DNA of 64,000 nucleotides from Kutzneria buriramensis. GTDB lineage: Bacteria > Actinomycetota > Actinomycetes > Mycobacteriales > Pseudonocardiaceae. Of the stretch, positions 41,738-50,496 are shown one piece after another. The number at the start of each line of letters is the position of its first letter. Within the stretch, counting starts at the first letter, position 1. A program made the position numbers and the translations under genes. The stretch lies in the NCBI RefSeq assembly GCF_003387475.1, contig NZ_QUNO01000002.1, positions 310,001-374,000 on the forward strand. The letters are read 5' to 3'. The notes below the pieces were generated by a model. That model did no database searches, was not told where the DNA came from, and saw only the letters and a list, made by a program, of their open reading frames with translations.

Positions 41738-42289
41738 TCAGGCAGTCTGCCGGGCGCGGACCCGCTCCGGGTACCGGGCGGTGAAGATCGCCGGAATCAC
41801 GAAGCCGGCCACCTGCACCACGATCGAGGCAACCGTGCCGGCCTGCATGACATCTAGCACCGCTAGCACCGCCGCCGTCAGCGTGAACGCGATCGCCCAC
41901 GCCGCCGTCAGCACGACGTTGACGCGCAGGAAGATCGGCATGTTCCAGTACTCCTTGGGCGTCTGCCGCTTGGCGATGCCCAACGTGAACGGTCGCTTCA
42001 CGACGAGGCCGCCCCAGGCCGTGATCGCCAGCCAGGCCATCGAGATCGCGCCGACGAAGTGCTGCACCGGCGAGGTCGGGGCGGCGCACGAGAACGCCGT
42101 CAGGACGGCGAAGTAGACGATCGTGCTGATCTCCAGGACCTGCGTGTCCAGCGGCGTGCCCTTGCGGCGGCCCTGGACGAACAGGCCCAGCGCCAGCACC
42201 AGGCCCGCCAGCGCGCCCCACTGCCAGCCGAGGGTGGACAGCACCGCGAAGGCGATCCAGGGGACAAAACCGCGGAGGTAGTTCATCAT
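41738..42289 (-). CDS. Small multi-pass membrane protein
   Basis: 183 residues, with AGGAG just before two adjacent ATG codons (42289 and 42286). Four or five hydrophobic helices are visible (VPWIAFAVLSTLGWQWGALA, STIVYFAVLTAFS, VGAISMAWLAITAWGG, VVLTAAWAIAFTLTAAVLAV, IVVQVAGFVIPAIF). I do not recognise a named family. It is divergent from the PadR regulator, whose likely operator ATGTCAGTTGTGACAT lies 10 bp before the start. It is probably repressed by PadR. Confidence 0.75.
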   Translation of the reverse strand: MMNYLRGFVPWIAFAVLSTLGWQWGALAGLVLALGLFVQGRRKGTPLDTQVLEISTIVYFAVLTAFSCAAPTSPVQHFVGAISMAWLAITAWGGLVVKRPFTLGIAKRQTPKEYWNMPIFLRVNVVLTAAWAIAFTLTAAVLAVLDVMQAGTVASIVVQVAGFVIPAIFTARYPERVRARQTA

Positions 42290-42298
42290 CGCTCCTAT

Positions 42299-42314
42299 AT
42301 GTCAGTTGTGACAT
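42299..42314. promoter_or_regulatory. PadR operator
   Basis: ATGTCAGTTGTGACAT is a perfect 6-4-6 inverted repeat. A further CATGTCA half lies at 42340-42346. The ATGT..ACAT pattern is usual for PadR sites. It lies between the divergent membrane-protein and PadR genes. Confidence 0.75.
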
Positions 42315-42368
42315 GTGGAAACTAGAACGTACTCCTGCAACATGTCAAGACTGGAGTATGATGGCCGC

Positions 42369-42908
42369 ATGAGCCTCCGCCACGCGGCCCTCGGGCTGCT
42401 CACCCTCGGTCCGGCCAGCGGGTACGACCTGCTCCAGACGTTCAACGGGTCGCTGGCCAACGTGTGGCCCGCGACCCAGAGCCAGCTGTACGGCGAGCTG
42501 GGCAAACTCGCCGAGGCCGGGCTCGTCACCGTGACCGAGGAGGGCGCCCGCCGGCGCAAGGAGTACGCGCTCACCGACGCCGGCCTGGCCGAGCTCAAGC
42601 ACTGGCTCATCGAGGTCGAGCCCACCGCCGTGCGCCGCAGCGACATGCTCCTGCGGGTCTTCTTCCTCGGCGTCGTCGAGCCCGCCCAGGCCGACGAGTT
42701 CCTGCGCAAACGCGAGGCCGGGGCGGCCGAGTACCACGACAGCCTGCGCGCCACCGAGGAGGCCATCGCCCCCGAGACCGCCGACCTGGCCGTCTACGGC
42801 CGTATCGCCCTCGAGTGGGGGCTCCGGTTCACCGCGATGCAGCGGGAGTGGGCGGCCTGGGCGCAGGAGGAGCTGGCCCGGACGCTGAAGTCTCAGCCTT
42901 CCGGGTAG
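42369..42908 (+). CDS. PadR-family transcriptional regulator
   Basis: 179 residues from ATG at 42369; the earlier in-frame ATG lies at the operator. Winged helix with LRHAALGLLTLGPASGYDLL, TQSQLYGELGKLAEAGLVTV and RRRKEYALTDAGLAELKHWL. A helical dimerisation region follows (Vir_C-like). It likely represses the divergent membrane-protein/EgtE-like unit. It overlaps the convergent cupin gene by 16 bp. Confidence 0.9.
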   Translation: MSLRHAALGLLTLGPASGYDLLQTFNGSLANVWPATQSQLYGELGKLAEAGLVTVTEEGARRRKEYALTDAGLAELKHWLIEVEPTAVRRSDMLLRVFFLGVVEPAQADEFLRKREAGAAEYHDSLRATEEAIAPETADLAVYGRIALEWGLRFTAMQREWAAWAQEELARTLKSQPSG

Positions 42909-43204
42909 AAGAGGAACAGCGTGCAGCCGGTGGTGGTCTGGGGCACGTGCCAGCTGCCGGTCGGGGCGTGGAGGAAGGTCCCGGCCGGGTAGTCGCGGTT
43001 GCCGTCGTTGAACGTGCCGTCGAGGACGTAGACCTCCTCCGGCCCCGGCTCGTGGACGTCCCGGTGCGGCCATTTCGTGCCGGGGTCCATCTCCAGGACG
43101 TTGGCGTGGGCCGTCCCGTTCGTCCACAGTGGACGCAGTCGGATCCCCGGAAACAGTTCGCGCACCGGTGATTCGTCCACGTGGACCGAGGTGTAGTCGT
43201 CCAT
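42893..43204 (-). CDS. Cupin-domain protein (ChrR-like)
   Basis: 103 residues from ATG at 43204. A single beta-barrel cupin: FPGIRLRPLWTNG, TKWPHRDVHEPGPEEVYVLD, then PAGTFLHAPTGSWHVPQTT, with His and Glu metal ligands in HRDVHEPGPEE and the later His. It resembles the ChrR-type cupin found in anti-sigma factors but lacks the zinc-binding anti-sigma part. It is divergent from the GlxA regulator with a 70-bp gap, so it may be its target. Confidence 0.8.
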   Translation of the reverse strand: MDDYTSVHVDESPVRELFPGIRLRPLWTNGTAHANVLEMDPGTKWPHRDVHEPGPEEVYVLDGTFNDGNRDYPAGTFLHAPTGSWHVPQTTTGCTLFLFYPEG

Positions 43205-43274
43205 GCCGTCACGGTGCCGGGCCGCGTTCGTCCGGACCAGTGTCGCGAATGACACCCTGGGGTACTTTCCTGCC

Positions 43275-44201
43275 ATGCATCGCGTGGTGGCCCTCGTGCG
43301 TCCCGTGCAGTCGACGTTCGAACTCGGTTGCGCCGCCGAGGTTTTCGGCACCCCACGGGCCGGGATCCCCGTCCGCTACTCGTTCGCCGCCTGCACCGAG
43401 ACCCCCGGCCCCGTGCCCACCTCGGCGGGCTACGCGATGTCCGTCGAGCTGGGCCTGTCCGAGCTGGCCGCCGCCGACACCGTGATCATCCCGGGCTGGC
43501 TGCCCGTCGAGGCCCCGCTGTCCGCCCGCGTGCGCCGCGCCCTACTGCGCGCGCATGCCCGCGGTGCTCGGCTCGTCACCATCTGCTCCGGCGTGTTCGC
43601 GCTGGCCCGCACCGGGCTCCTCGACGGGCGCGCCGCCACCACCCACTGGGCCCGCGCCGCGCAGCTCGGCCGGGAGTTTCCGCAGGTCAGCGTCGAGCCC
43701 GACCGCCTGTACATCGACCACGGCGACGTCGCCACCAGCGCCGGCGCCGGGGCCGGCATCGACCTCTGCCTCCACCTGGTCCGTCGCGACTTCGGGGCCG
43801 CCTACGCCGGGTCGGTGGCGCGGCACATGGTGATGCCTCCCCACCGTGACGGCGGTCAGATCCAGTACGCCCCGCCGGCGGCCGACGGTCTCGACGACCT
43901 GCTCGAGTGGGCCGCCTCCCGGCTGGGCACGGCGTTGTCCGTCGCCGACCTCGCCGGCCACCTCAACGTCTCGCCGCGGACCCTGGCCCGGCGGTTCGCC
44001 ACCCAGCTCGGCACCAGCCCCGGCTCCTGGCTCCTGTCCCGCCGCGTCGCCGCCGCGCGCACGCTGCTGGAGGAGACCGACCTGCCGGTCGAAGCCATCG
44101 CCACCCGCGTCGGCCTCGCCTCCGCCGTCAACCTCCGCCGCCGTTTCCGGGCCCTCGTCGGCACGACTCCCGGCGCGTACCGCCGTGCGTTCCGGCATTA
44201 G
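43275..44201 (+). CDS. GlxA-family (DJ-1/PfpI plus AraC) transcriptional regulator
   Basis: 308 residues from ATG at 43275. The N-terminal DJ-1/PfpI-like domain has ADTVIIPGWLPVEAPLSARV and RLVTICSGVFALARTGLLDG (Cys at the nucleophile elbow). A C-terminal AraC helix-turn-helix pair follows (SVADLAGHLNVSPRTLARRF and PVEAIATRVGLASAVNLRRR). Members regulate amine and betaine catabolism genes in related bacteria; the ligand here is unknown. The divergent cupin gene is the nearest target. Confidence 0.92.
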   Translation: MHRVVALVRPVQSTFELGCAAEVFGTPRAGIPVRYSFAACTETPGPVPTSAGYAMSVELGLSELAAADTVIIPGWLPVEAPLSARVRRALLRAHARGARLVTICSGVFALARTGLLDGRAATTHWARAAQLGREFPQVSVEPDRLYIDHGDVATSAGAGAGIDLCLHLVRRDFGAAYAGSVARHMVMPPHRDGGQIQYAPPAADGLDDLLEWAASRLGTALSVADLAGHLNVSPRTLARRFATQLGTSPGSWLLSRRVAAARTLLEETDLPVEAIATRVGLASAVNLRRRFRALVGTTPGAYRRAFRH

Positions 44202-44292
44202 AGGTACCCGTGTAACGCAGGCCAAAGCCTCGCGATGAACAGCGCGGCATGAGCCGCCCGTGCCGGGACTTCGCTCGAAGCGAGGAATTGCC

Positions 44293-45117
44293 ATGGCCCG
44301 CATCTCCTTACGTGACAATGCCTTGTGGAGTCTGCCCAACTATCTGCTGGAACCCCGGCACTACTACCTCGGCGGGGACGAGGACAAGCTCATCGCCACC
44401 GCGAACAAATGGCGCACGGCCATCGGGGTCTTGACCTTGGCGGGCATCGCGGTCGCGTACCCCGCCTTCACGCAGAGCCTGCCGGGTCAGATCACCGGGC
44501 TGCCGGCGGGCACCGGCGCGTACAACTTCTTCAACTATCTGGCCAACTGGCTGACGAACACCATCCTGGCGGTGGTTCTCTCGGCCTTCTTCATCGTCTT
44601 CTTCTCACTCGTCCTGACGTTGACGGCAAGGTCGGGCGCTCGACTGGCCACGCTCTGGCAGCTGCGGTGGCCCGTCGTCGCGATCGGTTTGTTCGTCCTG
44701 TGGCTTCTCGGGCTCGTCGGCCTCACCGCCGTGGCGAATCCGGTCGCGGACTGGGTCACCAGTCAGAACAGTGTGCTGATCGGCATCGCGGCGGGGCTTG
44801 TCGGTCTGTTCGCCGTCCTGCTGGTCATGACGTGGCTGATCAAGGCGTTGTACCTGGCCGCCGTGAACGTCTTCCGGGCCGATGACGGCCATCCGCTGCT
44901 CGGTCTCTGGGTGAGCACCGCCGTGGTGTGGACCGTGTTCCTCATCAACGCCCTCACCGGCGGCGACCCGCAAGGCGTGCCCCATGACATCGGACTCTTG
45001 ATGGCCTGGCTCGGCCCGGGCACCGTCACCGTGATCAACGCCGCGGCGTGGTGGCGCTTGTCACACACCTATGGCACGGTGCTGTTCCGGGACGGGCCGC
45101 TCGGCGTCCGCCGCTGA
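44293..45117 (+). CDS. Multi-pass membrane protein of unknown function
   Basis: 274 residues from ATG at 44293, with GAGGAA upstream. About six hydrophobic helices are visible (AIGVLTLAGIAVAYPAF, ILAVVLSAFFIVFFSLVLTL, VVAIGLFVLWLLGLVGLTAV, VLIGIAAGLVGLFAVLLVM, and further ones near 220 and 250). A soluble N-terminus of ~40 residues precedes them. I do not recognise the family. It ends 95 bp before the nitrate reductase start and may or may not be linked to it. Confidence 0.7.
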   Translation: MARISLRDNALWSLPNYLLEPRHYYLGGDEDKLIATANKWRTAIGVLTLAGIAVAYPAFTQSLPGQITGLPAGTGAYNFFNYLANWLTNTILAVVLSAFFIVFFSLVLTLTARSGARLATLWQLRWPVVAIGLFVLWLLGLVGLTAVANPVADWVTSQNSVLIGIAAGLVGLFAVLLVMTWLIKALYLAAVNVFRADDGHPLLGLWVSTAVVWTVFLINALTGGDPQGVPHDIGLLMAWLGPGTVTVINAAAWWRLSHTYGTVLFRDGPLGVRR

Positions 45118-45212
45118 CCTGCGCGACGTCCTCACCACGCCTTTCGGCGCGCTGTGATGTAGATGTAACTGCCACGGCCGGCAGTGTCACCGCCGCGCAA
45201 CAGCCCGTTCCT

Positions 45213-48200
45213 ATGGTTCGGCCCGTGCGCGATTCGACGGTCAGGACCGTGTGCTCCTACTGCGGCGTGGGCTGTGGCATCGTGCTCAGCGTCCGCGACG
45301 GTCGCGTGGCCTCGGTCGCCGGCGACAAGGACCATCCGGCCAACCGCGGTCGCCTGTGCACCAAGGGCGCGACCAGTCACGAGATGCTCGCCGCCCCGGG
45401 CCGGCTCGCGACGGCGCTGGTCCGCGCCGACCGCGAGTCGCCGGCCGAGCCGACCGACGTGGACCGGGCGATCACCCTCGCCGCGTCGCGCCTCCGGGCG
45501 GTCCTCGACGAACACGGCCCCGACGCGCTGTCGTTCTACGTCTCCGGGCAGCTCACCATGGAGGCCCAGTACCTGATCACCAAGCTGGCCAAGGGCTTCG
45601 TCGGCACCAACCAGCTCGAGTCCAACTCCCGCCTGTGCATGGCCAGCGCCGGCAGCGGCTACAAGCTGTCGCTCGGCGCGGACGGCCCGCCCGGCTCGTA
45701 CGAGGACTTCGAACACGCCGACGTGTTCCTGGTGATCGGCTCCAACATGGCCGACTGCCACCCGATCCTGTTCCTGCGCCTGATGGACCGGGTCAAGCGC
45801 GGCGCCAAGCTGATCGTCGTCGACCCGCGTCGCACCGCGACCGCCGCGAAGGCGGACCTGTTCCTACAGATTGCGCCAGGTACGGATCTCGCGCTGCTCA
45901 ACGGCCTGCTGCACCTCGTTCACGCCGACGGCCTGGTCGACGAGGAGTTCGTCGCCGCACACACCGAGGGCTGGGAGGCGATGCCCGAGTTCCTCGCCGA
46001 CTACCCGCCGGACGTGGTCGCAGCCATCACCGGCATCCCCGAGGACGACATCCGCACCGCGGCCAAGTGGATCGGCGCGGCCGGCAACTGGATGAGCTGC
46101 TGGACGATGGGCCTCAACCAGAGCACGCACGGCACCTGGAACACCAACGCGCTGTGCAATCTCCACCTCGCGACCGGCGCGATCTGCAAGCCCGGCAGCG
46201 GGCCGTTCTCGCTGACCGGTCAGCCCAACGCCATGGGCGGCCGCGAGATGGGCTACATGGGACCTGGTCTGCCCGGCCAGCGGTCCGTTCTGTCCACAGA
46301 GGATCGGGCGTTCATGGAGAACCTCTGGGACGTGCCGGCGGGCAGCATTCGCACGGACGTCGGCCGCGGCACCGTCGAGATGTTCGAGCGGATGGGCGCC
46401 GGTGACATCAAGGCGTGCTGGATCATCTGCACCAATCCGGTGGCCTCCGTGGCCAACCGGCGCTCGGTGATCGAAGGCCTCGAGGCCGCCGAGCTGGTGA
46501 TCACCCAGGACGCCTTCGCCGACACCGAGACCAACGGCTACGCGGACATCGTGCTGCCCGGCGCGATCTGGTCGGAGACCGAGGGCGTGATGGTCAATTC
46601 GGAGCGCAACGTCACCTTGGCGCAACGGGCCGTCTCGCCTGTCGGGCAGGCGTTGCCCGACTGGCAGTTGATCGCGCGGGTCGCCGTGGAGATGGGTTTT
46701 CCGTTCCACTACGACAGCGCCGAGCAGATCTTCGAGGAGATCAAGCTCGCCGGCAATCCCGCGACCGGCTACGACCTGACCGGCATCACCTACTCCCGGC
46801 TGCGTTCGGAGCCCGTCCAATGGCCGGCCGCCGCTGACGGCCCGTCCCGCAACCCCATTCGCTACGTCGTCGACGACGCCCCGGTTTTCCCGACCGGTAG
46901 CGGAAAGGCCTCGTTCTTCGCGCGGCCGCACATGCCGCCGGCCGAGCTTCCTGACGACGAGTTTCCGTTCACGCTCAACACCGGCCGGGTGCAGCACCAG
47001 TGGCACACCCTCACCAGGACCGGCAAGGTCGACAAGCTGAACCGCCTCAATCCCGGGCCGTTCCTGGAGATCCACCCCTCGGATGCGGCGACTCTGTCCA
47101 TTGTGGATGGCGACAGGGTTGAGATCGCGTCCCGGCGCGGGCGGGCCGTACTGCCCGCAGTGGTCACCGACCGGGTCCGCCCCGGCTGCTGCTTCGCCCC
47201 GTTCCATTGGAACGACCTGTTCGGCGAATACCTCAGCGTGAACGCCGTGACCAACGACGCCGTCGACCCGATCTCCTTCCAGCCGGAGTTCAAGGTTTCC
47301 GCTGTGTCGCTGGTCAAGGTCGCCACGGAGGCCTCCGGGCCAGTTCTTCCCGGTTCCGGCCTTGACGCGGCTGCCCTGTCCACTCCTGCTGTCGGCTTGG
47401 CGACGTCGGCCGCCGCGGGGTTTGCCGTCGGCGCTGCGTCCGCAGTCACCGGGTTTGGCGCGTCGGCGAGTTCGGCCACTTCCGGCGTTGGCTCCGCCAC
47501 TGTTGGTGGGACCACGTCCGGCGGACCGGCCTCGTCCGTCGAGCCGGTCGCTCCTGCCGCTGTCCTGGCCACTCTCCTCGGCGTCGATGGCATTTCGCCT
47601 CCCGACTTCACCGCGGCCGAACGCCAGTACCTCGCCGGCTTCGCATCCGGCGTGGCCGGCAACGGCGGCGTGCCGGTGCTGCCCCCGCACGCCCCGATCG
47701 CGCCTGCCCGTGCGGTCTGGGTCGACGGCCTGCTCGCCGGCATGTTCTCGCGCGGCTCGGTCGCGGCAGAACCTGAGCCTGGCAGGGAGGTTGTCGTGCT
47801 CTGGGCGTCCCAGACCGGCAATGCCGAACAGTTCGCGGTGGAGACCGCCAAGCGGCTGTCAGAGGCGGGATGGCAGCCCCTGCTGATCAGCATGGCCGAC
47901 GCGACTCCCGACGCCCTACGCGCCGGCACCCCCGTGCTGCTGATCACCAGCACGTTCGGCGACGGCGACGCCCCGGACAACGGCGCCGCGTTCTGGGATC
48001 GTCTGTCCACACAGGACACGTTGGCCGGGGTGCAGTACGCGGTGCTGGCGTTCGGAGACTCCAGTTACGCCGACTTCTGCGGTCACGGCAAGCGTATCGA
48101 CCATCGGCTGCGGGACCTGGGGGCGACGCACCTCGTGCCGCGGGTCGACTGCGAGCCGGACTACCAGGCGAGCGCGCGGCGGTGGCTCGACCAGGTGATC

Positions 48201-49307
48201 GCCGCGCTGAACACCACGCCGGCCCGGCACCGTGAGATCGACCTGGTGGGCAACCGGCTGCTGAGTCTGCCTGGCGCCGGAAAGGAGGTGCGCGAGTTCA
48301 CCTTCGACGCTGGCGATCTCGTCTACGAGACCGGGGACGCGCTGAGTGTGCTGCCGGTGAACAGTCCCGCCTTGGTCGACGAGTGGTTGGAGGCCACCGG
48401 CCTGGACGGCTCCGACACGGTTTCGCTTGACGACAGCAAGTTCGCGCTGGCCGATGCGCTGCGCGACGAGCTCGAGATCGCTCGGATCACGCCGCCGCTG
48501 CTCCATTTCGTCGCCGAGCACAACGGTGATCGGGAGTTGCGGCACCTCTTGCGTCCGGACAACACGGGCGAGTTGGCCAAGTGGACCTGGGGCAGACAGG
48601 CCGTCGACGTGCTGCGGGCCTATCCCGTGCGGGCGGACGCCCAGGCGTGGGCCGAGGTGCTGAAGCGGTTACAGCCGCGGCAATATTCCATCTCTTCCAG
48701 CCCGCTGGTCAGCCCGTCGCAGATCCGGCTCACGGTTTCCGTTGTCCGGTACGGATCGCACGGCGGCGTTTGTTCGTCGTACCTCGCCGACCGCGCCTCG
48801 GGGTCGCCCGTGAAGGCCTTCATCCAGCGCTCGCCCCATTTCCGGCCGCCCACCGACCCGTCGCGCCCGATGATCATGGTCGGTCCCGGCACCGGCGTCG
48901 CCCCTTTCCTCGGTTTCCTGGAAGAGCGCGCCGCCCTCGACGCCGGCGGTCCGAACTGGCTGTTCTTCGGCGAGCAGCGCCGGGCCACCGACTTCTACTA
49001 CCGGGAGGAACTCGACCGGTTCCGCGCCTCCGGCCGGCTCACCCGCCTCGACCTGGCCTTCTCCCGTGATCAGCGCGCCAAGATCTACGTGCAGGACCGC
49101 ATGCGCGAACACGGCGCCCACGTCTGGCGGTGGTTGCAGGACGGCGCACACTTCTACGTCTGCGGCGACGCCACGCGCATGGCCAAGGATGTCGACCGCA
49201 CCCTGCGGGAGATCGTCGCCACGCACGGCAATATGACCCCTGACCAGGCCACTGCCTACGTCAAGCAGCTCACCGCCGACCGCCGCTATCTCCGCGACGT
49301 CTACTGA
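45213..49307 (+). CDS. Assimilatory nitrate reductase fused to a CysJ-like flavoprotein reductase
   Basis: 1364 residues from ATG at 45213 (GTG at 45225 is an alternative). An N-terminal [4Fe-4S] site, C14-x2-C17-x3-C21-x27-C49, is followed by a molybdopterin domain (SRLCMASAGSGYKLSLGADG, GLNQSTHGTWNTNALCNLH) and dinucleotide-binding end to about residue 700. Then come an Ala/Gly/Ser/Thr/Val-rich linker (~710-785), a flavodoxin domain (LWASQTGNAEQFAV, near 860) and FAD/NAD(P)H reductase domains (RQYSISSSPL, MVGPGTGVAPFLGFLEERAA) to the end. It should reduce nitrate to nitrite with electrons from NAD(P)H in one chain. This fusion type is known in actinobacteria. Confidence 0.92.
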   Translation: MVRPVRDSTVRTVCSYCGVGCGIVLSVRDGRVASVAGDKDHPANRGRLCTKGATSHEMLAAPGRLATALVRADRESPAEPTDVDRAITLAASRLRAVLDEHGPDALSFYVSGQLTMEAQYLITKLAKGFVGTNQLESNSRLCMASAGSGYKLSLGADGPPGSYEDFEHADVFLVIGSNMADCHPILFLRLMDRVKRGAKLIVVDPRRTATAAKADLFLQIAPGTDLALLNGLLHLVHADGLVDEEFVAAHTEGWEAMPEFLADYPPDVVAAITGIPEDDIRTAAKWIGAAGNWMSCWTMGLNQSTHGTWNTNALCNLHLATGAICKPGSGPFSLTGQPNAMGGREMGYMGPGLPGQRSVLSTEDRAFMENLWDVPAGSIRTDVGRGTVEMFERMGAGDIKACWIICTNPVASVANRRSVIEGLEAAELVITQDAFADTETNGYADIVLPGAIWSETEGVMVNSERNVTLAQRAVSPVGQALPDWQLIARVAVEMGFPFHYDSAEQIFEEIKLAGNPATGYDLTGITYSRLRSEPVQWPAAADGPSRNPIRYVVDDAPVFPTGSGKASFFARPHMPPAELPDDEFPFTLNTGRVQHQWHTLTRTGKVDKLNRLNPGPFLEIHPSDAATLSIVDGDRVEIASRRGRAVLPAVVTDRVRPGCCFAPFHWNDLFGEYLSVNAVTNDAVDPISFQPEFKVSAVSLVKVATEASGPVLPGSGLDAAALSTPAVGLATSAAAGFAVGAASAVTGFGASASSATSGVGSATVGGTTSGGPASSVEPVAPAAVLATLLGVDGISPPDFTAAERQYLAGFASGVAGNGGVPVLPPHAPIAPARAVWVDGLLAGMFSRGSVAAEPEPGREVVVLWASQTGNAEQFAVETAKRLSEAGWQPLLISMADATPDALRAGTPVLLITSTFGDGDAPDNGAAFWDRLSTQDTLAGVQYAVLAFGDSSYADFCGHGKRIDHRLRDLGATHLVPRVDCEPDYQASARRWLDQVIAALNTTPARHREIDLVGNRLLSLPGAGKEVREFTFDAGDLVYETGDALSVLPVNSPALVDEWLEATGLDGSDTVSLDDSKFALADALRDELEIARITPPLLHFVAEHNGDRELRHLLRPDNTGELAKWTWGRQAVDVLRAYPVRADAQAWAEVLKRLQPRQYSISSSPLVSPSQIRLTVSVVRYGSHGGVCSSYLADRASGSPVKAFIQRSPHFRPPTDPSRPMIMVGPGTGVAPFLGFLEERAALDAGGPNWLFFGEQRRATDFYYREELDRFRASGRLTRLDLAFSRDQRAKIYVQDRMREHGAHVWRWLQDGAHFYVCGDATRMAKDVDRTLREIVATHGNMTPDQATAYVKQLTADRRYLRDVY

Positions 49308-49319
49308 CCGCCGCCACCC

Positions 49320-50432
49320 CTACCCCCGCGAGTCGCGCTCTCGGGCACACCGAATGTAGGTTTCGGGCAGATCAACAGCGCTGAGCAGCCCCCATTTCCA
49401 TCCTAGGGGCGAGCCCCGACAAGATCGTTCAGCGCAGGGGAGCAGGGTTGCCAGGGAGCGCTCGATGCCGGCGAGCTCTCGGGGGAGGCGGCTGTGGAAT
49501 ACCGGGTTGACCTGGGCGGTGCCGACGAACCAGAGGCCGAAGGCGACCTCGCGGACGGCGATGAACGTGTCAAGGTGGTCGAGTTGAGCGGCGGGCAGGG
49601 CTCGCTGCGCGGAGTAGCCGTCGATCAGGGCGGTCCGGAACTGCTCGTAGTCGGGGCGATGGCGTAGTTCCCAGAGCGCGACGGCCAGATCGTATATGCG
49701 ATATCCGGTGCCGCTGTCGTCGAAGTCGATCAATTTGACCTCGCCGCCGGTAAAAAGGGCGTTGTCGAGGTGTAGGTCGGCGTGGACGAGGCCGAACGCG
49801 TCGGGTCCATCGCCGAGCGTGGACATGGCACGGCGCGCGGACTTGGCGACTCGGTCGAACGTCCGGCGGAGGCCGTCGGGCAACAGGTCCCACACCTGAG
49901 CCGCATTGATGCCGCCGTACTGCATGGTGTCGCCGAAGAACGTTTCCCAGTCCCAACGGATCCGAACGAAGTCCGTGGGGCGAGTCCACGTGTCGGCGTG
50001 ATCGTGCAGGCGAGCCATCGCATTGCCCAATAGACGCAGATGGCCCGGGCGGGGCGAGCGACTGTGCCGACGACCGTCCATCCAGTGCAGAACCGAGCAG
50101 ATGCGCGTCTCCGCCGTCATGGTCAGTTCGCCGTTCCTGGTGGGCAACGGCCGTGGCACGGCCAGGTCTGTTTCCGCTCGAAGTGCCATCAGCCAGCGTA
50201 GTTCGGAATCGATCGCCGCGCCGGAGTCGACGAACCGTCCGTGCCTCGACGGTCGGTGCACGCGGAGCAGGAAACGCTCAACGCTACCGGCTTCGGTGCG
50301 CGCGGTGACCTTGAACGTGGTGTTCTCGCCGTGCCCGATGAACTGCACGATCGGGTCGCTCAGCGGATACGCCCCCAGCGCCTGCACGGCGGCCCGCCGC
50401 AGGTGGAGTAGTTGTGCGCGGTAGGACGACAT
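49320..50432 (-). CDS. Phosphotransferase (APH / homoserine-kinase-II-like)
   Basis: 370 residues from ATG at 50432 (50447 is also possible). An APH-fold kinase: GHGENTTFKVTAR, LLRVHRPSRHG with the ATP-site Lys/Arg region, the catalytic loop LVHADLHLDNALFTGG and IDFDDSGTGYRIYDLAVAL (DFG-like). It phosphorylates a small molecule; the target is unknown. From about residue 343 the sequence (LGWKWGLLS, LPETYIRCARERDSRG) is encoded by half repeats R2 and R1, and the stop codon lies at R1's outer end, so the native C-terminus was probably shorter. Confidence 0.82.
   Translation of the reverse strand: MSSYRAQLLHLRRAAVQALGAYPLSDPIVQFIGHGENTTFKVTARTEAGSVERFLLRVHRPSRHGRFVDSGAAIDSELRWLMALRAETDLAVPRPLPTRNGELTMTAETRICSVLHWMDGRRHSRSPRPGHLRLLGNAMARLHDHADTWTRPTDFVRIRWDWETFFGDTMQYGGINAAQVWDLLPDGLRRTFDRVAKSARRAMSTLGDGPDAFGLVHADLHLDNALFTGGEVKLIDFDDSGTGYRIYDLAVALWELRHRPDYEQFRTALIDGYSAQRALPAAQLDHLDTFIAVREVAFGLWFVGTAQVNPVFHSRLPRELAGIERSLATLLPCAERSCRGSPLGWKWGLLSAVDLPETYIRCARERDSRG
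49322..49405. repeat. Composite of R1 copy D and a half R2
   Basis: 49322-49372 (reverse) is a full-length R1 unit with the same ends as copies B and C. From 49385 (GCAGCCCCCATTTCCATCC) to about 49405 is one outer arm of R2 without its partner. They are 12 bp apart, between the nitrate reductase end and the phosphotransferase coding sequence. Confidence 0.75.
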
Positions 50433-50496
50433 GGCGCACTGTCGCATGACGCTGTCCGCGCCGCCAACGGATTTCGGCCCCGGGCCGCCGCGTAGA

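Noticed and set aside
45213-49307. The CysJ-like part as the missing BoxA reductase
   Set aside because: It is fused to a nitrate reductase and has flavodoxin-FAD-NAD(P)H domains, unlike the ferredoxin-containing BoxA. It is also distant from boxB.
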